A stretch of 32,307 nucleotides of DNA from an uncultured Corynebacterium sp. Its GTDB lineage: Bacteria > Actinomycetota > Actinomycetes > Mycobacteriales > Mycobacteriaceae. Below the pieces are notes generated by a model. It was not told where the DNA came from. It was given only the letters and a program-made list of their open reading frames with translations, and did no database searches. Numbering within the stretch: the stretch's first letter is position 1; each line of letters begins with the position of its first letter. The stretch covers positions 1 through 32,307 of the forward strand of contig NZ_CABTZR010000023.1 in NCBI RefSeq assembly GCF_902489365.1. Reading direction: 5' to 3'. Both the position numbers and the translations under genes were made by a program. Below, one piece after another: positions 16,993 to 24,377 of this stretch.

Positions 16993-17574
16993 ATGCCGTT
17001 TCTTCTGTTCATCGCGTACATCCTCCTCGAAACCCTGGCGTTTTGGGCAGTTGCCGAGTGGATTGGTGTGCTGTGGGCACTATTAGCCTTGGCGCTGACC
17101 ATGCTCTTCGGTATGACGATAGCCAGCTGGGAAGTCCGCCGCATGATGGTCAGCCGCATCCGCCAGATCGAAGACGGAGTCTATGTAATGGAGGATCCCA
17201 CCCCGGGCAAGACGGCAGGCAACGTAGGCCTGACCATGGTGGGCGGAATCCTCCTGTCGTTGCCCGGTTTTGTCTCCACGATTTTCGGCGCGCTGCTCAT
17301 CTTTGCCCCCACGCGGTCCGTCATCCGCACACTGCTTGCGGCGTCGATGTTCCGGAAGATCGAAGACATGGGCGTGCGCGTGTACGAGGCCTCACCCATG
17401 GCGCAGCACCGCGACTCGTATGGCTCCTTCGGCACCTTTGGCGCAGGCGCCGCCGGTGGTGGAATGGGGGGCATGGATCAACCAGGCCAGTCGCATGAGG
17501 TCTTGGACGAAGATGAAATCCGCACGTGGACCCAACACGTCAAGCCCGAAGACTTTGAGGACGGAAACAAGTAG
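16993..17574 (+). CDS. fxsA: FxsA family membrane protein
   Basis: This is a 193-residue inner-membrane protein of the FxsA family, named for suppression of phage T7 exclusion in E. coli; its normal role is unknown. Hydrophobic segments lie at about residues 3-20, 22-43 and 75-100 (NVGLTMVGGILLSLPGFVSTIF), with the conserved APTRSVIR just after. The cytosolic tail is Gly-rich, then acidic. I chose ATG 16993 (MPFLLFIAYILLE), which begins the family core. ATG 16981 would add four residues, and the longer upstream frame runs antisense to the CobG-like gene. The stop overlaps the lnt GTG by one base. Confidence 0.85.
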   Translation: MPFLLFIAYILLETLAFWAVAEWIGVLWALLALALTMLFGMTIASWEVRRMMVSRIRQIEDGVYVMEDPTPGKTAGNVGLTMVGGILLSLPGFVSTIFGALLIFAPTRSVIRTLLAASMFRKIEDMGVRVYEASPMAQHRDSYGSFGTFGAGAAGGGMGGMDQPGQSHEVLDEDEIRTWTQHVKPEDFEDGNK

Positions 17575-19073
17575 TGGTGGTGCTGGTGGCCCGGCTCGCT
17601 CTCGCTGCTGCGTCGGGCGCCGTGACCTACCTTGCCGTTGAGCCACGCGGCTGGTGGGCCGCCGGCATAATCGGCATGGCGATGCTCGTGGCAGCGCTCT
17701 CACCGTGGACAAAGCCCCTAGGGCTGGGGTGGGCGGCGCTTGTCGCTTGTGTGCATAGCGCGGTGTTGTACTTGTTCACGCTGCCGTGGATTGGTGAGTT
17801 GGTGGGCAACATGCCCTATATTGCGCTCGCTTTATTCCTGTCCCTGTATAGCCTCCTCCTTGGTATCGGCGGGGCGGCGCTGCTGCGCTTAAACTGCGGT
17901 TTCGCTCTCTTCCCGTTCTTCTACGTGGCGGTAGAATTGCTGCGCTCCTCAGTGCCCTTTGGCGGTTTTGCGTGGGTGCGCCTCGCTTGGGGGCAAATAG
18001 AGGGCCCACTCGCCAATCTCGCCTCGTGGGGCGGGCCGGCGCTCATTACCTGCGCGGTGGTCAGCGTAGGCGCGGGCATGGTGGGGCTTGCCCGCTCACC
18101 GCGCCTGGCATGTGCGTTCTTGGCCGTGCCGATGCTTGCCGGATTATTGGCGGCACAGAGCGTGGACCGCCCAGGCCGCACAACAGGCACGGTGACGGTC
18201 GCCGCGGTGCAAGGAAACGTTCCACGGCTGGGCCTTGACTTTGCCGCCCAACGCCGCGCGGTGCTGGATAACCACGTCCGGGTCACTGAGCAGGCAGCCC
18301 AGGATGGCGCTGAGCCAGACATCGTCATTTGGCCGGAGAACTCCTCCGATATCAACCCTTTTGCGAATGAGGACGCCCGAGAGCTTATCGACGGCGCCAC
18401 CCACGACATCGATGCACCAATCCTCGTCGGAACGCTGACCCAGGATGAGGTTGGCGCACGAAACACCATGCAGGTGTTTAATCCGGATGGCTCGGCAGGG
18501 GAGTACCACCACAAGAAGTACCTGCAGCCTTTTGGTGAGACGATGCCGATGCGCGATTTCTTTAGGAAGATCACCGACCTGGTGGACCTGGCAGGCGACA
18601 TGAAGCCCGGTGACGGTCCGGGCGTGGTCACGATGGCCGGGACTGCGGTGGGCGTTGCCACGTGTTATGAGGTGAGCTTTGACCAGGCGTTCCGAACCGC
18701 CATCGACAACGGGGCGCAGATCCTCACGACACCGACGAATAACGCCACCTTTAGTGACTCCGACATGACCTACCAGCAGTTGGCCATGAGCCGCTTGCGC
18801 GCGATCGAGGCGGATCGGGCCGTCGTAGTGGCGGCTACGTCTGGGGTCTCTGCCATTGTCCACCCGGATGGCTCAGTGAGCCAGGCCAGCGGTATCTTTG
18901 AACCGGCATATCTCGAAGAAGAGCTTCCGCTGCGAGAAGGGCGTACATTTGCGGTGCGTTACGGTTCGCTCCTGCAATGGCTCATGGCTATTATTGGAAC
19001 GGTCTGTGCGCTGTATGCGATCTATTCCACCCGCTTGTCCGGACGACGCAGCGCGCCTCAGAAAGAAATCTAA
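17574..19073 (+). CDS. lnt: Apolipoprotein N-acyltransferase Lnt (Ppm2)
   Basis: This 499-residue membrane enzyme adds the third acyl chain to the N-terminal cysteine of lipoproteins. About six to eight membrane helices (residues 1-195) precede a nitrilase-type domain. Its triad fits Glu255 (IWPENSSD), Lys314 or Lys315 (HHKKYLQPFGE) and Cys364 (GVATCYEVSF). A final membrane helix lies near 465-485. The GTG start at 17574 overlaps the fxsA stop. In M. tuberculosis this domain is fused to Ppm1; in C. glutamicum the two are separate interacting proteins, as here. The lipoprotein MusE downstream is a plausible client. Confidence 0.92.
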   Translation: MVVLVARLALAAASGAVTYLAVEPRGWWAAGIIGMAMLVAALSPWTKPLGLGWAALVACVHSAVLYLFTLPWIGELVGNMPYIALALFLSLYSLLLGIGGAALLRLNCGFALFPFFYVAVELLRSSVPFGGFAWVRLAWGQIEGPLANLASWGGPALITCAVVSVGAGMVGLARSPRLACAFLAVPMLAGLLAAQSVDRPGRTTGTVTVAAVQGNVPRLGLDFAAQRRAVLDNHVRVTEQAAQDGAEPDIVIWPENSSDINPFANEDARELIDGATHDIDAPILVGTLTQDEVGARNTMQVFNPDGSAGEYHHKKYLQPFGETMPMRDFFRKITDLVDLAGDMKPGDGPGVVTMAGTAVGVATCYEVSFDQAFRTAIDNGAQILTTPTNNATFSDSDMTYQQLAMSRLRAIEADRAVVVAATSGVSAIVHPDGSVSQASGIFEPAYLEEELPLREGRTFAVRYGSLLQWLMAIIGTVCALYAIYSTRLSGRRSAPQKEI

Positions 19074-19088
19074 AGGAGCAAGGAACTA

Positions 19089-19964
19089 GTGAGCTCGACC
19101 CGCGAATCTACCCTGGTCATCATCCCTACTTACAACGAGATCGAGAACCTACCGCTCATTACCGGGCGCGTGCGCAAGGCAACGCCGGAGGTTCACATCC
19201 TGATTGTGGACGATAACTCCCCGGACGGCACCGGTGACGCGGCGGATAAGCTGGCCGCTGAGGATTCTCACCTGCACGTTCTCCACCGTGAGGGCAAGGG
19301 CGGACTTCTCGGCGCGTACATCGCCGGTTTCAAGTGGGGCCTGGAGAAGGACTACCAGGTGCTGTGCGAGATGGATGCAGACGGCTCCCACGCACCGGAG
19401 CAGCTGCACCTGCTGTTGGAGGAAATTGACAAGGGTGCCGACTTGGTCATCGGCTCTCGCTATGTTCCGGGCGGCGAGACCGTCAATTGGCCGGCCAACC
19501 GCGAGCTGCTCTCTCGCCTGGGCAACAAGTATATCTCGGTCGCCTTGGGCGCCGGCATCAACGACATGACCGCCGGTTACCGTGCCTTCCGTCGCGAGCT
19601 ACTCGAGCACCTAGACTTCGAGGAGCTCTCTAACGCCGGCTACATTTTCCAGGTTGACGTTGCCTTCCGCGCCATCAAGGATGGCTTCGATGTCCGCGAG
19701 GTACCGATCACCTTTACCGAGCGAGAGCTGGGTGAGTCGAAGCTTGACGGCTCTTTTGTCAAGGATTCCCTGCTGGAGGTCACCAAGTGGGGCGTTGCGC
19801 ACCGCTCCGAGCAGGTCAGCGACTTTACCTCTGAGGTATCCAAGATCACCTCACGCACGGTAAAGGACATGGAGCTTGGCCCCAAGTTCAGCAACGCTAA
19901 GACTGCTGTGTCCGACTTTGTCTCCGAGGTATCCAACTTGGTGAAGGGCACACTCAACCGCTAA
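19089..19964 (+). CDS. ppm1: Polyprenol monophosphomannose synthase Ppm1
   Basis: This 291-residue GT2 glycosyltransferase transfers mannose from GDP-mannose to polyprenyl phosphate, supplying the lipid-linked donor for lipoglycans and protein O-mannosylation. Motifs are VIIPTYNEIENL, IVDDNSPDGT (39-48), DADGSH with the Asp96-x-Asp98 metal site, and GSRYVPGG. The last 50 residues form a charged, Val- and Ser-rich helical tail beyond the catalytic domain. GTG 19089 follows AAAGGAG (19072-19078). It lies 15 bases after lnt, consistent with the Ppm1-Ppm2 complex. Confidence 0.93.
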   Translation: MSSTRESTLVIIPTYNEIENLPLITGRVRKATPEVHILIVDDNSPDGTGDAADKLAAEDSHLHVLHREGKGGLLGAYIAGFKWGLEKDYQVLCEMDADGSHAPEQLHLLLEEIDKGADLVIGSRYVPGGETVNWPANRELLSRLGNKYISVALGAGINDMTAGYRAFRRELLEHLDFEELSNAGYIFQVDVAFRAIKDGFDVREVPITFTERELGESKLDGSFVKDSLLEVTKWGVAHRSEQVSDFTSEVSKITSRTVKDMELGPKFSNAKTAVSDFVSEVSNLVKGTLNR

Positions 19965-19982
19965 AACTGCTTTCCTCACCGC

Positions 19983-20016
19983 AAGCCCGAAGGCCTGTCA
20001 TGGCTTTCGGGCTTTT
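19983..20016 (+). terminator. Intrinsic terminator after ppm1
   Basis: AAGCCCGAA (19983-19991) pairs perfectly with TTCGGGCTT (20006-20014), and the right arm runs into TTTT. An inner GCC/GGC pairing extends the stem. It closes the fxsA-lnt-ppm1 operon and separates it from the mus genes. Confidence 0.85.
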
Positions 20017-20071
20017 GTGGTAATAACCATCATCGGTGCTAATGTCGTAAGTGGCACTTTACTCGGTGCAC

Positions 20072-20087
20072 AGTGACTTGTTTCACT
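20072..20087 (+). promoter_or_regulatory. GlxR(CRP)-like operator upstream of musK
   Basis: AGTGA-N6-TCACT is a symmetrical site matching 8 of 10 conserved bases of the GlxR consensus TGTGA-N6-TCACA. It overlaps a possible -35 (TTGTTT, 20078-20083) that pairs with a weak -10 (TACGGA, 20100-20105). cAMP-GlxR control of sugar uptake is known in C. glutamicum; binding here is inferred. Confidence 0.5.
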
Positions 20088-20143
20088 TCTTTCTCACACT
20101 ACGGATCGTTCGGCACGTACCTGCCGATGGAGGAGAGTTTGCT

Positions 20144-21274
20144 ATGGCAACCGTAACGTTCAAAGATGCATCCCTAACCTACCCGGGGGCTAAAGAACCC
20201 ACCGTCAAGAAGTTCAACCTGGAAATCGCTGACGGCGAGTTCCTCGTCTTGGTTGGCCCATCCGGCTGTGGTAAATCCACCACGCTGCGCATGCTGGCTG
20301 GCTTGGAAAACGTCACGGACGGTGCCATCTTCATCGGCGACAAGGACGTCACCCACGTCGCACCGCGTGACCGAGACATCGCTATGGTCTTCCAGAACTA
20401 TGCGCTCTACCCGCACATGACCGTGCGCGAGAACATGGGCTTTGCGCTGAAGATCGCAGGCAAGTCCCAGGACGAGATCAACAAGCGCGTCGATGAGGCC
20501 GCCGCCACCTTGGGCCTGACCGAGTTCTTGGAGCGCAAGCCGAAGGCCCTGTCCGGTGGTCAGCGCCAGCGCGTAGCCATGGGCCGCGCCATCGTCCGTA
20601 ATCCCCAGGTCTTCCTCATGGATGAGCCGCTCTCCAACCTCGACGCTAAGCTGCGTGTGCAGACGCGTACCCAGATCGCGGCTTTGCAGCGCAAGCTCGG
20701 GGTCACCACCGTCTACGTCACCCACGACCAAACCGAGGCACTGACCATGGGCGACCGCATCGCGGTGCTCAAGGACGGCTACCTGCAGCAGGTCGGCGCA
20801 CCCCGCGAGCTCTACGACCGCCCAGCCAATGTCTTCGTCGCCGGCTTCATCGGTTCCCCAGCCATGAACCTCGGTACCTTTACGGTCAAGGATGGTGACG
20901 CTACCTCGGGGCACGCCCGCATCAAGCTGTCCCCGGAAACCATCGCGGCCATGACCCCAGAGGACAATGATCGCATCACCATCGGTTTCCGCCCGGAGGC
21001 CCTAGAGATCATCCCGGAGGGCGAATCCACCGACCACTCCATTCCCATCAAGCTCGACTTCGTAGAGGAACTTGGTTCTGATTCCTTCCTCTACGGCAAG
21101 CTGGTGGGCGAAGGTGACCTCGGCTCCTCGAGCGAGGACGTTCCCGAATCCGGTCAGATCGTCGTTCGCTCCGCACCGAACACCGCACCAGCCCCGGGCA
21201 GCGTTTTCTATGCGCGCATCGTCGAAGGCGGCCAGCACAACTTCTCAGCTTCGACTGGAAAGCGCCTGCCGTAG
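20144..21274 (+). CDS. musK: ABC transporter ATPase, maltose-type (MusK/MsmK/UgpC family)
   Basis: This 376-residue ATPase energises carbohydrate import. It has Walker A GPSGCGKS (38-45), Q-loop VFQNYALYPHMT, signature LSGGQRQRVAMGRA, Walker B VFLMDEP and the D-loop SNLDAKLR. A C-terminal TOBE-type regulatory region (about 235-376) is typical of the MalK branch. ATG 20144 follows GGAGGAG (20129-20135); the longer frame back to 20051 crosses the operator. The gene order ATPase, DUF4032, binding protein, two permeases, DUF624 matches the C. glutamicum mus operon. The symbol rests on that match, and other disaccharides remain possible. Confidence 0.85.
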   Translation: MATVTFKDASLTYPGAKEPTVKKFNLEIADGEFLVLVGPSGCGKSTTLRMLAGLENVTDGAIFIGDKDVTHVAPRDRDIAMVFQNYALYPHMTVRENMGFALKIAGKSQDEINKRVDEAAATLGLTEFLERKPKALSGGQRQRVAMGRAIVRNPQVFLMDEPLSNLDAKLRVQTRTQIAALQRKLGVTTVYVTHDQTEALTMGDRIAVLKDGYLQQVGAPRELYDRPANVFVAGFIGSPAMNLGTFTVKDGDATSGHARIKLSPETIAAMTPEDNDRITIGFRPEALEIIPEGESTDHSIPIKLDFVEELGSDSFLYGKLVGEGDLGSSSEDVPESGQIVVRSAPNTAPAPGSVFYARIVEGGQHNFSASTGKRLP

Positions 21275-21358
21275 CCCGCGCCCGGTTACTCCGAGCAGAG
21301 CAGTACGCATAGACATAGAGCCAGGATTAATTCAGCGACGAAGGTGGAGTGACTCGAC

Positions 21359-22579
21359 GTGAAAGAGTCTATGAGTATCACCTCCTCGACGTACGCGTCG
21401 GCACTTCTGACGCTGCCGTGGGATACACCCCTGGAACAGTGGCCCGCTGAACTCATTGCGGCCCTGCCCAGGGGTATTTCCCGGCACATCGTGCGTTTCG
21501 TGGGGATTAACCGCGGCATCGTCGCGGTCAAGGAAATCGGCGCGCGTACCGCCCACCACGAGTACAAGATGCTGCGCGAACTGCAGCGTCTTGGCGCACC
21601 CAGTGTGCGCCCCGTTGCCGTGATTACCGGCCGACACCCAGCCAAGGAGAGCTACGGGGAGCTCACCGCAGCGCTGGTTACTGAGCACCTGGAGTTTTCC
21701 CTACCGTACCGTGAGATCTTCTCGCGACACCTCACGGTAGCCGAGGCGGAAAAGCTAATCCGGGCTTTGTCAATGCTGCTGGTGCGCATGCATCTGCTGA
21801 ACTTCTATTGGGGTGATGTATCGCTGTCGAACACCCTCTTCCGGCGGGACGCCGAAACTTATTCGGCCTATCTAGTCGACGCCGAAACGGGAGAGTTCCA
21901 GCCCAATCTCTCCGAGTCACGCAGGCTTTACGACGTCGACATCGCCCGCGTTAACATCATCGGTGAACTCATGGACCTGCAAGCAGGAGAGTGCTTGGAT
22001 TCCTCCATCGATGTCATCGCCCTAGGCAGCCTGGTTGAGAGCTCTTACCTCGAGTTGTGGACGGAACTGACCGCAGAAGAATCCGTGGACGCCAGCGAGT
22101 ATTGGCGCGTCTCCGAGCGGACTGACCGCCTCAACCAACTGGGGTTCGATGTAGGCGAGCTCAAGGTCACTAAGGACGATTCGAAACACGTGGTGCGGAT
22201 TCGCCCAGTGGTGGTCGATCCTGGCCATTACCGCGCACAGTTATTGAGTTTGACGGGATTAAGCGTCGAGGAACACCAAGCCCAGCGCCTCTTGGGTTCC
22301 ATCCAGGCCTACCAAGCCGTCGAATGTGGACCCCACATGGGGCTTACCCAGGCCGCGCACCTGTGGATGACGCAAGAGTACGAACCGACCATCGCCGCTG
22401 TCCCCGTGGAGATGTTGCAGAAGCTCGAACCCGCGCAGATTTTTCACGAAATCGTCGACCACCGCTGGTTCCTTGCACAAGAGAGGGGAGAGGACGTGTC
22501 CCTTCCGGAGGCGACGGCATCCTACCTTGAGTCCGTGCTGCCCGCCCGCCGAGACGAGGCGCGGCTTCTCCACACATAG
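21359..22579 (+). CDS. DUF4032 protein with kinase-like catalytic residues
   Basis: This is a 406-residue soluble protein of unknown function. A protein-kinase-like pattern is readable: VAVKEI with Lys58, a possible helix-C Glu68 in HHEYKMLREL, MHLLNFYWGDVSLSNTLF with His145, Asp153 and Asn158 (catalytic-loop-like), and LVDAETGEF with Asp174 (metal-binding DFG-like). After about residue 180 lies a roughly 220-residue domain I do not recognise. The GTG at 21359 follows AAGGTGGAG (21340-21348); ATG 21371 is an alternative. It lies between the ATPase and binding-protein genes, as the unnamed gene does in the C. glutamicum mus operon. A phosphotransferase role is inferred from residues only. Confidence 0.8.
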   Translation: MKESMSITSSTYASALLTLPWDTPLEQWPAELIAALPRGISRHIVRFVGINRGIVAVKEIGARTAHHEYKMLRELQRLGAPSVRPVAVITGRHPAKESYGELTAALVTEHLEFSLPYREIFSRHLTVAEAEKLIRALSMLLVRMHLLNFYWGDVSLSNTLFRRDAETYSAYLVDAETGEFQPNLSESRRLYDVDIARVNIIGELMDLQAGECLDSSIDVIALGSLVESSYLELWTELTAEESVDASEYWRVSERTDRLNQLGFDVGELKVTKDDSKHVVRIRPVVVDPGHYRAQLLSLTGLSVEEHQAQRLLGSIQAYQAVECGPHMGLTQAAHLWMTQEYEPTIAAVPVEMLQKLEPAQIFHEIVDHRWFLAQERGEDVSLPEATASYLESVLPARRDEARLLHT

Positions 22580-22688
22580 CCCGCAAAGGGAGACTTGTCA
22601 TAACCGCCTGCATGCCCCAGTGGCATCCAATACCACAGGTCGGAAACGCAGCTCTCAGCCGTTTATTATATGGATTTGTATGTTTTAA

Positions 22689-22752
22689 GCCCGATTGCCC
22701 CTTAAATGGGGAAGGATTTCGTGCCCGAATATGGATATGGTCACAATCGGGC
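22689..22752 (+). terminator. Terminator-like nested inverted repeat before musE
   Basis: GCCCGATTG (22689-22697) pairs perfectly with CAATCGGGC (22744-22752), which is followed by the T-rich tract GTTTTAGGTCCGTTTTCTTTT region. Inside are CCCC (22698-22701)/GGGG (22708-22711) and a second GCCCGA (22723-22728) that could compete for the same right arm. It may end or attenuate the musK-DUF4032 transcript within the 387-base gap. Confidence 0.5.
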
Positions 22753-22771
22753 GTTTTAGGTCCGTTTTCTT

Positions 22772-22799
22772 TTGATTATGTGGAATACCTCACTAAGGT
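22772..22799 (+). promoter_or_regulatory. Internal promoter of musE
   Basis: TTGATT (22772-22777), a 16-base spacer and TAAGGT (22794-22799) form the best SigA-type promoter in the window. The expected start near 22806 leaves a leader of about 160 bases before musE. Confidence 0.65.
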
Positions 22800-22811
22800 A
22801 GGAGACAGGCT

Positions 22812-22966
22812 AACCAGTTCATAGTTGGATTGCGATCCACTATGAAGCACTTGGTGGCGCTGGGAAGATCCTTCGTCACGGAAGGAATCCCAGACACAAC
22901 CGAATACGAGCCGGGTATCCATCTCGGCTCATCATCCCGCTTTTCATCAAGAAAGATGAGGACCTC
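22812..22966 (+). promoter_or_regulatory. Structured 5' leader of musE with three hairpins
   Basis: Three successive stem-loops are readable. Hairpin 1 pairs TTCATAG plus TGGAT (22818-22830) with ATCCA plus CTATGAA (22835-22846) around a TGCG loop. Hairpin 2 pairs CTGGGA (22860-22865) and TCCTTC (22869-22874) with GAAGGA (22881-22886) and TCCCAG (22888-22893). Hairpin 3 pairs GAGCCG (22908-22913) with CGGCTC (22925-22930). The ribosome binding site (GATGAGG, 22955-22961) comes after. No open reading frame or known riboswitch class is recognised; the gap holds no gene. Confidence 0.5.
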
Positions 22967-24298
22967 ATGAAGCGTCTTACTCGCATCGCATCCATCAGCA
23001 TGGCTTCCATGCTCGCCGCCGCAAGTCTCGTCGCGTGCTCCGGCTCTACCGACGAGGAAGGCGATGTATACTTCCTGAACTTCAAGCCCGAACAGGACGC
23101 CGCATACCAGGAGATCGCAAAGGCCTACACTGAAGAGACCGGCGTCAAGGTCAAGGTCGTCACTGCCGCCTCCGGCTCCTATGAGCAGACCCTCAAGGCA
23201 GAAATTGGCAAGGACGAAGCCCCGACTCTCTTCCAGGTCAATGGCCCAGCTGGCTTCATCACCTGGCAGGACTACATGGCAGATATGTCGGATACCGAGG
23301 TAGCCAAGCAGCTCACCGACGATATTCCGCCGCTGACCACCGAAGATGGCGAGGTGCGTGGCGTTCCGTTCGCCGTCGAGGGCTTCGGCATCATCTACAA
23401 CGACGAGATCTTCGACAAGTACATCGCCACCTCCGGCGCGAAGATCAAGTCCACCGACGAAATCAAGAGCTACCAGAAGCTCAAGGAAGTCGCCGAGGAC
23501 ATGCAGGCCAAGAAGGATGAGCTTGGCATCGAAGGTGCCTTCGCCTCCACCTCGCTGACTTCTGGCGAGGACTGGCGTTGGCAGACTCACCTGGCTAATG
23601 CCCCGATCTGGCAGGAGTACCAGGACAAGAATGTCGAGGATACCAACGAAATCGACTTCTCCTACAACAAGGAATTCAAGAACCTCTTCGACCTCTACCT
23701 GGACAATTCCACCGTGGAGAAGACTCTAGCCCCCTCCAAGACGGTGTCTGACTCCATGGCTGAGTTTGCGCAGGGCAAGGCCGCCATGGTCCAGAACGGT
23801 AACTGGGCATGGTCCCAGATCTCTGAGACCTCCGGCAACGTGGTCAAGGAAGACAAGATCAAGTTCCTGCCGATTTACATGGGCCTGCCGGACGAAGAGA
23901 ACTACGGCATCAACGTCGGTACCGAGAACTACCTGGGCGTGAACTCTGAGGCCTCCGAGGTCGACCAGAAGGCCACCAAGGACTTCGTGGACTGGCTGTT
24001 CACCTCCGATGCTGGCAAGGAGCACGTGGTTAAGGACCTCGGCTTCATCGCACCGTTTGCGAACTACACCGCCGAGGACACCCCAAATGATCCCCTAGCT
24101 GAGCAGGTCGCGGAAGCTATCGCTGACGAGGATCTGACCACCTACCCGTGGAACTTCCAGTACTTCCCGTCCCAGCAGTTCAAGGATGACTTTGGCCAGG
24201 CCCTGTCGCAGTATGCCTCAGGCACCCTGAAGTGGGAGGACGTCGTCAAGCAGTTCAAGGACAACTGGGCTGCTGAGAAGGAATCCAACTGGGGCTAG
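22967..24298 (+). CDS. musE: Maltose-type ABC transporter substrate-binding lipoprotein
   Basis: This 443-residue lipoprotein of the carbohydrate-binding protein family 1 (MalE-like) captures sugar outside the membrane. The signal peptide MKRLTRIASIS and hydrophobic stretch end in the lipobox LVAC, with Cys24 as the acylation site. The mature protein is rich in Asp, Glu and Lys and shows the family segments VPFAVEGFGIIYND and GKAAMVQNGNWAW. It should be acylated by Lgt and Lnt, the latter encoded in this window. It has its own promoter and long leader, and a stable hairpin follows its stop, both consistent with very high expression. Confidence 0.9.
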   Translation: MKRLTRIASISMASMLAAASLVACSGSTDEEGDVYFLNFKPEQDAAYQEIAKAYTEETGVKVKVVTAASGSYEQTLKAEIGKDEAPTLFQVNGPAGFITWQDYMADMSDTEVAKQLTDDIPPLTTEDGEVRGVPFAVEGFGIIYNDEIFDKYIATSGAKIKSTDEIKSYQKLKEVAEDMQAKKDELGIEGAFASTSLTSGEDWRWQTHLANAPIWQEYQDKNVEDTNEIDFSYNKEFKNLFDLYLDNSTVEKTLAPSKTVSDSMAEFAQGKAAMVQNGNWAWSQISETSGNVVKEDKIKFLPIYMGLPDEENYGINVGTENYLGVNSEASEVDQKATKDFVDWLFTSDAGKEHVVKDLGFIAPFANYTAEDTPNDPLAEQVAEAIADEDLTTYPWNFQYFPSQQFKDDFGQALSQYASGTLKWEDVVKQFKDNWAAEKESNWG

Positions 24299-24318
24299 GC
24301 CTTAAGTCCCCACCCCTC

Positions 24319-24350
24319 GCCACATGCCTTCCCACTGGGAAGCGTGTGGC
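24319..24350 (+). other. Stable hairpin between musE and musF
   Basis: The 32 bases fold into a stem of about 14 base pairs: GCCACATGC pairs with GCGTGTGGC (one G-T pair), one C is bulged, then TTCCC pairs with GGGAA around an ACT loop. No T-run follows (ACCACTTGAA), so full termination is unlikely. This position, between binding-protein and permease genes, often carries an mRNA-stabilising element such as the one in E. coli malE-malF. Confidence 0.7.
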
Positions 24351-24377
24351 ACCACTTGAAATTAAGGTTTCACCACC

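Noticed and set aside
22730..22745. TATGG-N6-TCACA as a second GlxR site near musE.
   Set aside because: The left half matches only 3 of 5 conserved bases and the right half lies inside the terminator-like arm.
22957..22967. TGAGGACCTCA palindrome at the musE ribosome binding site.
   Set aside because: The arms have a single-base gap so no RNA hairpin can form, and it is explained by the GAGG motif next to the ATG.
22793..23590. 265-codon antisense frame covering the musE leader and start.
   Set aside because: It mirrors the acidic MusE codons and has no start signal; the real gene has lipobox and family segments.
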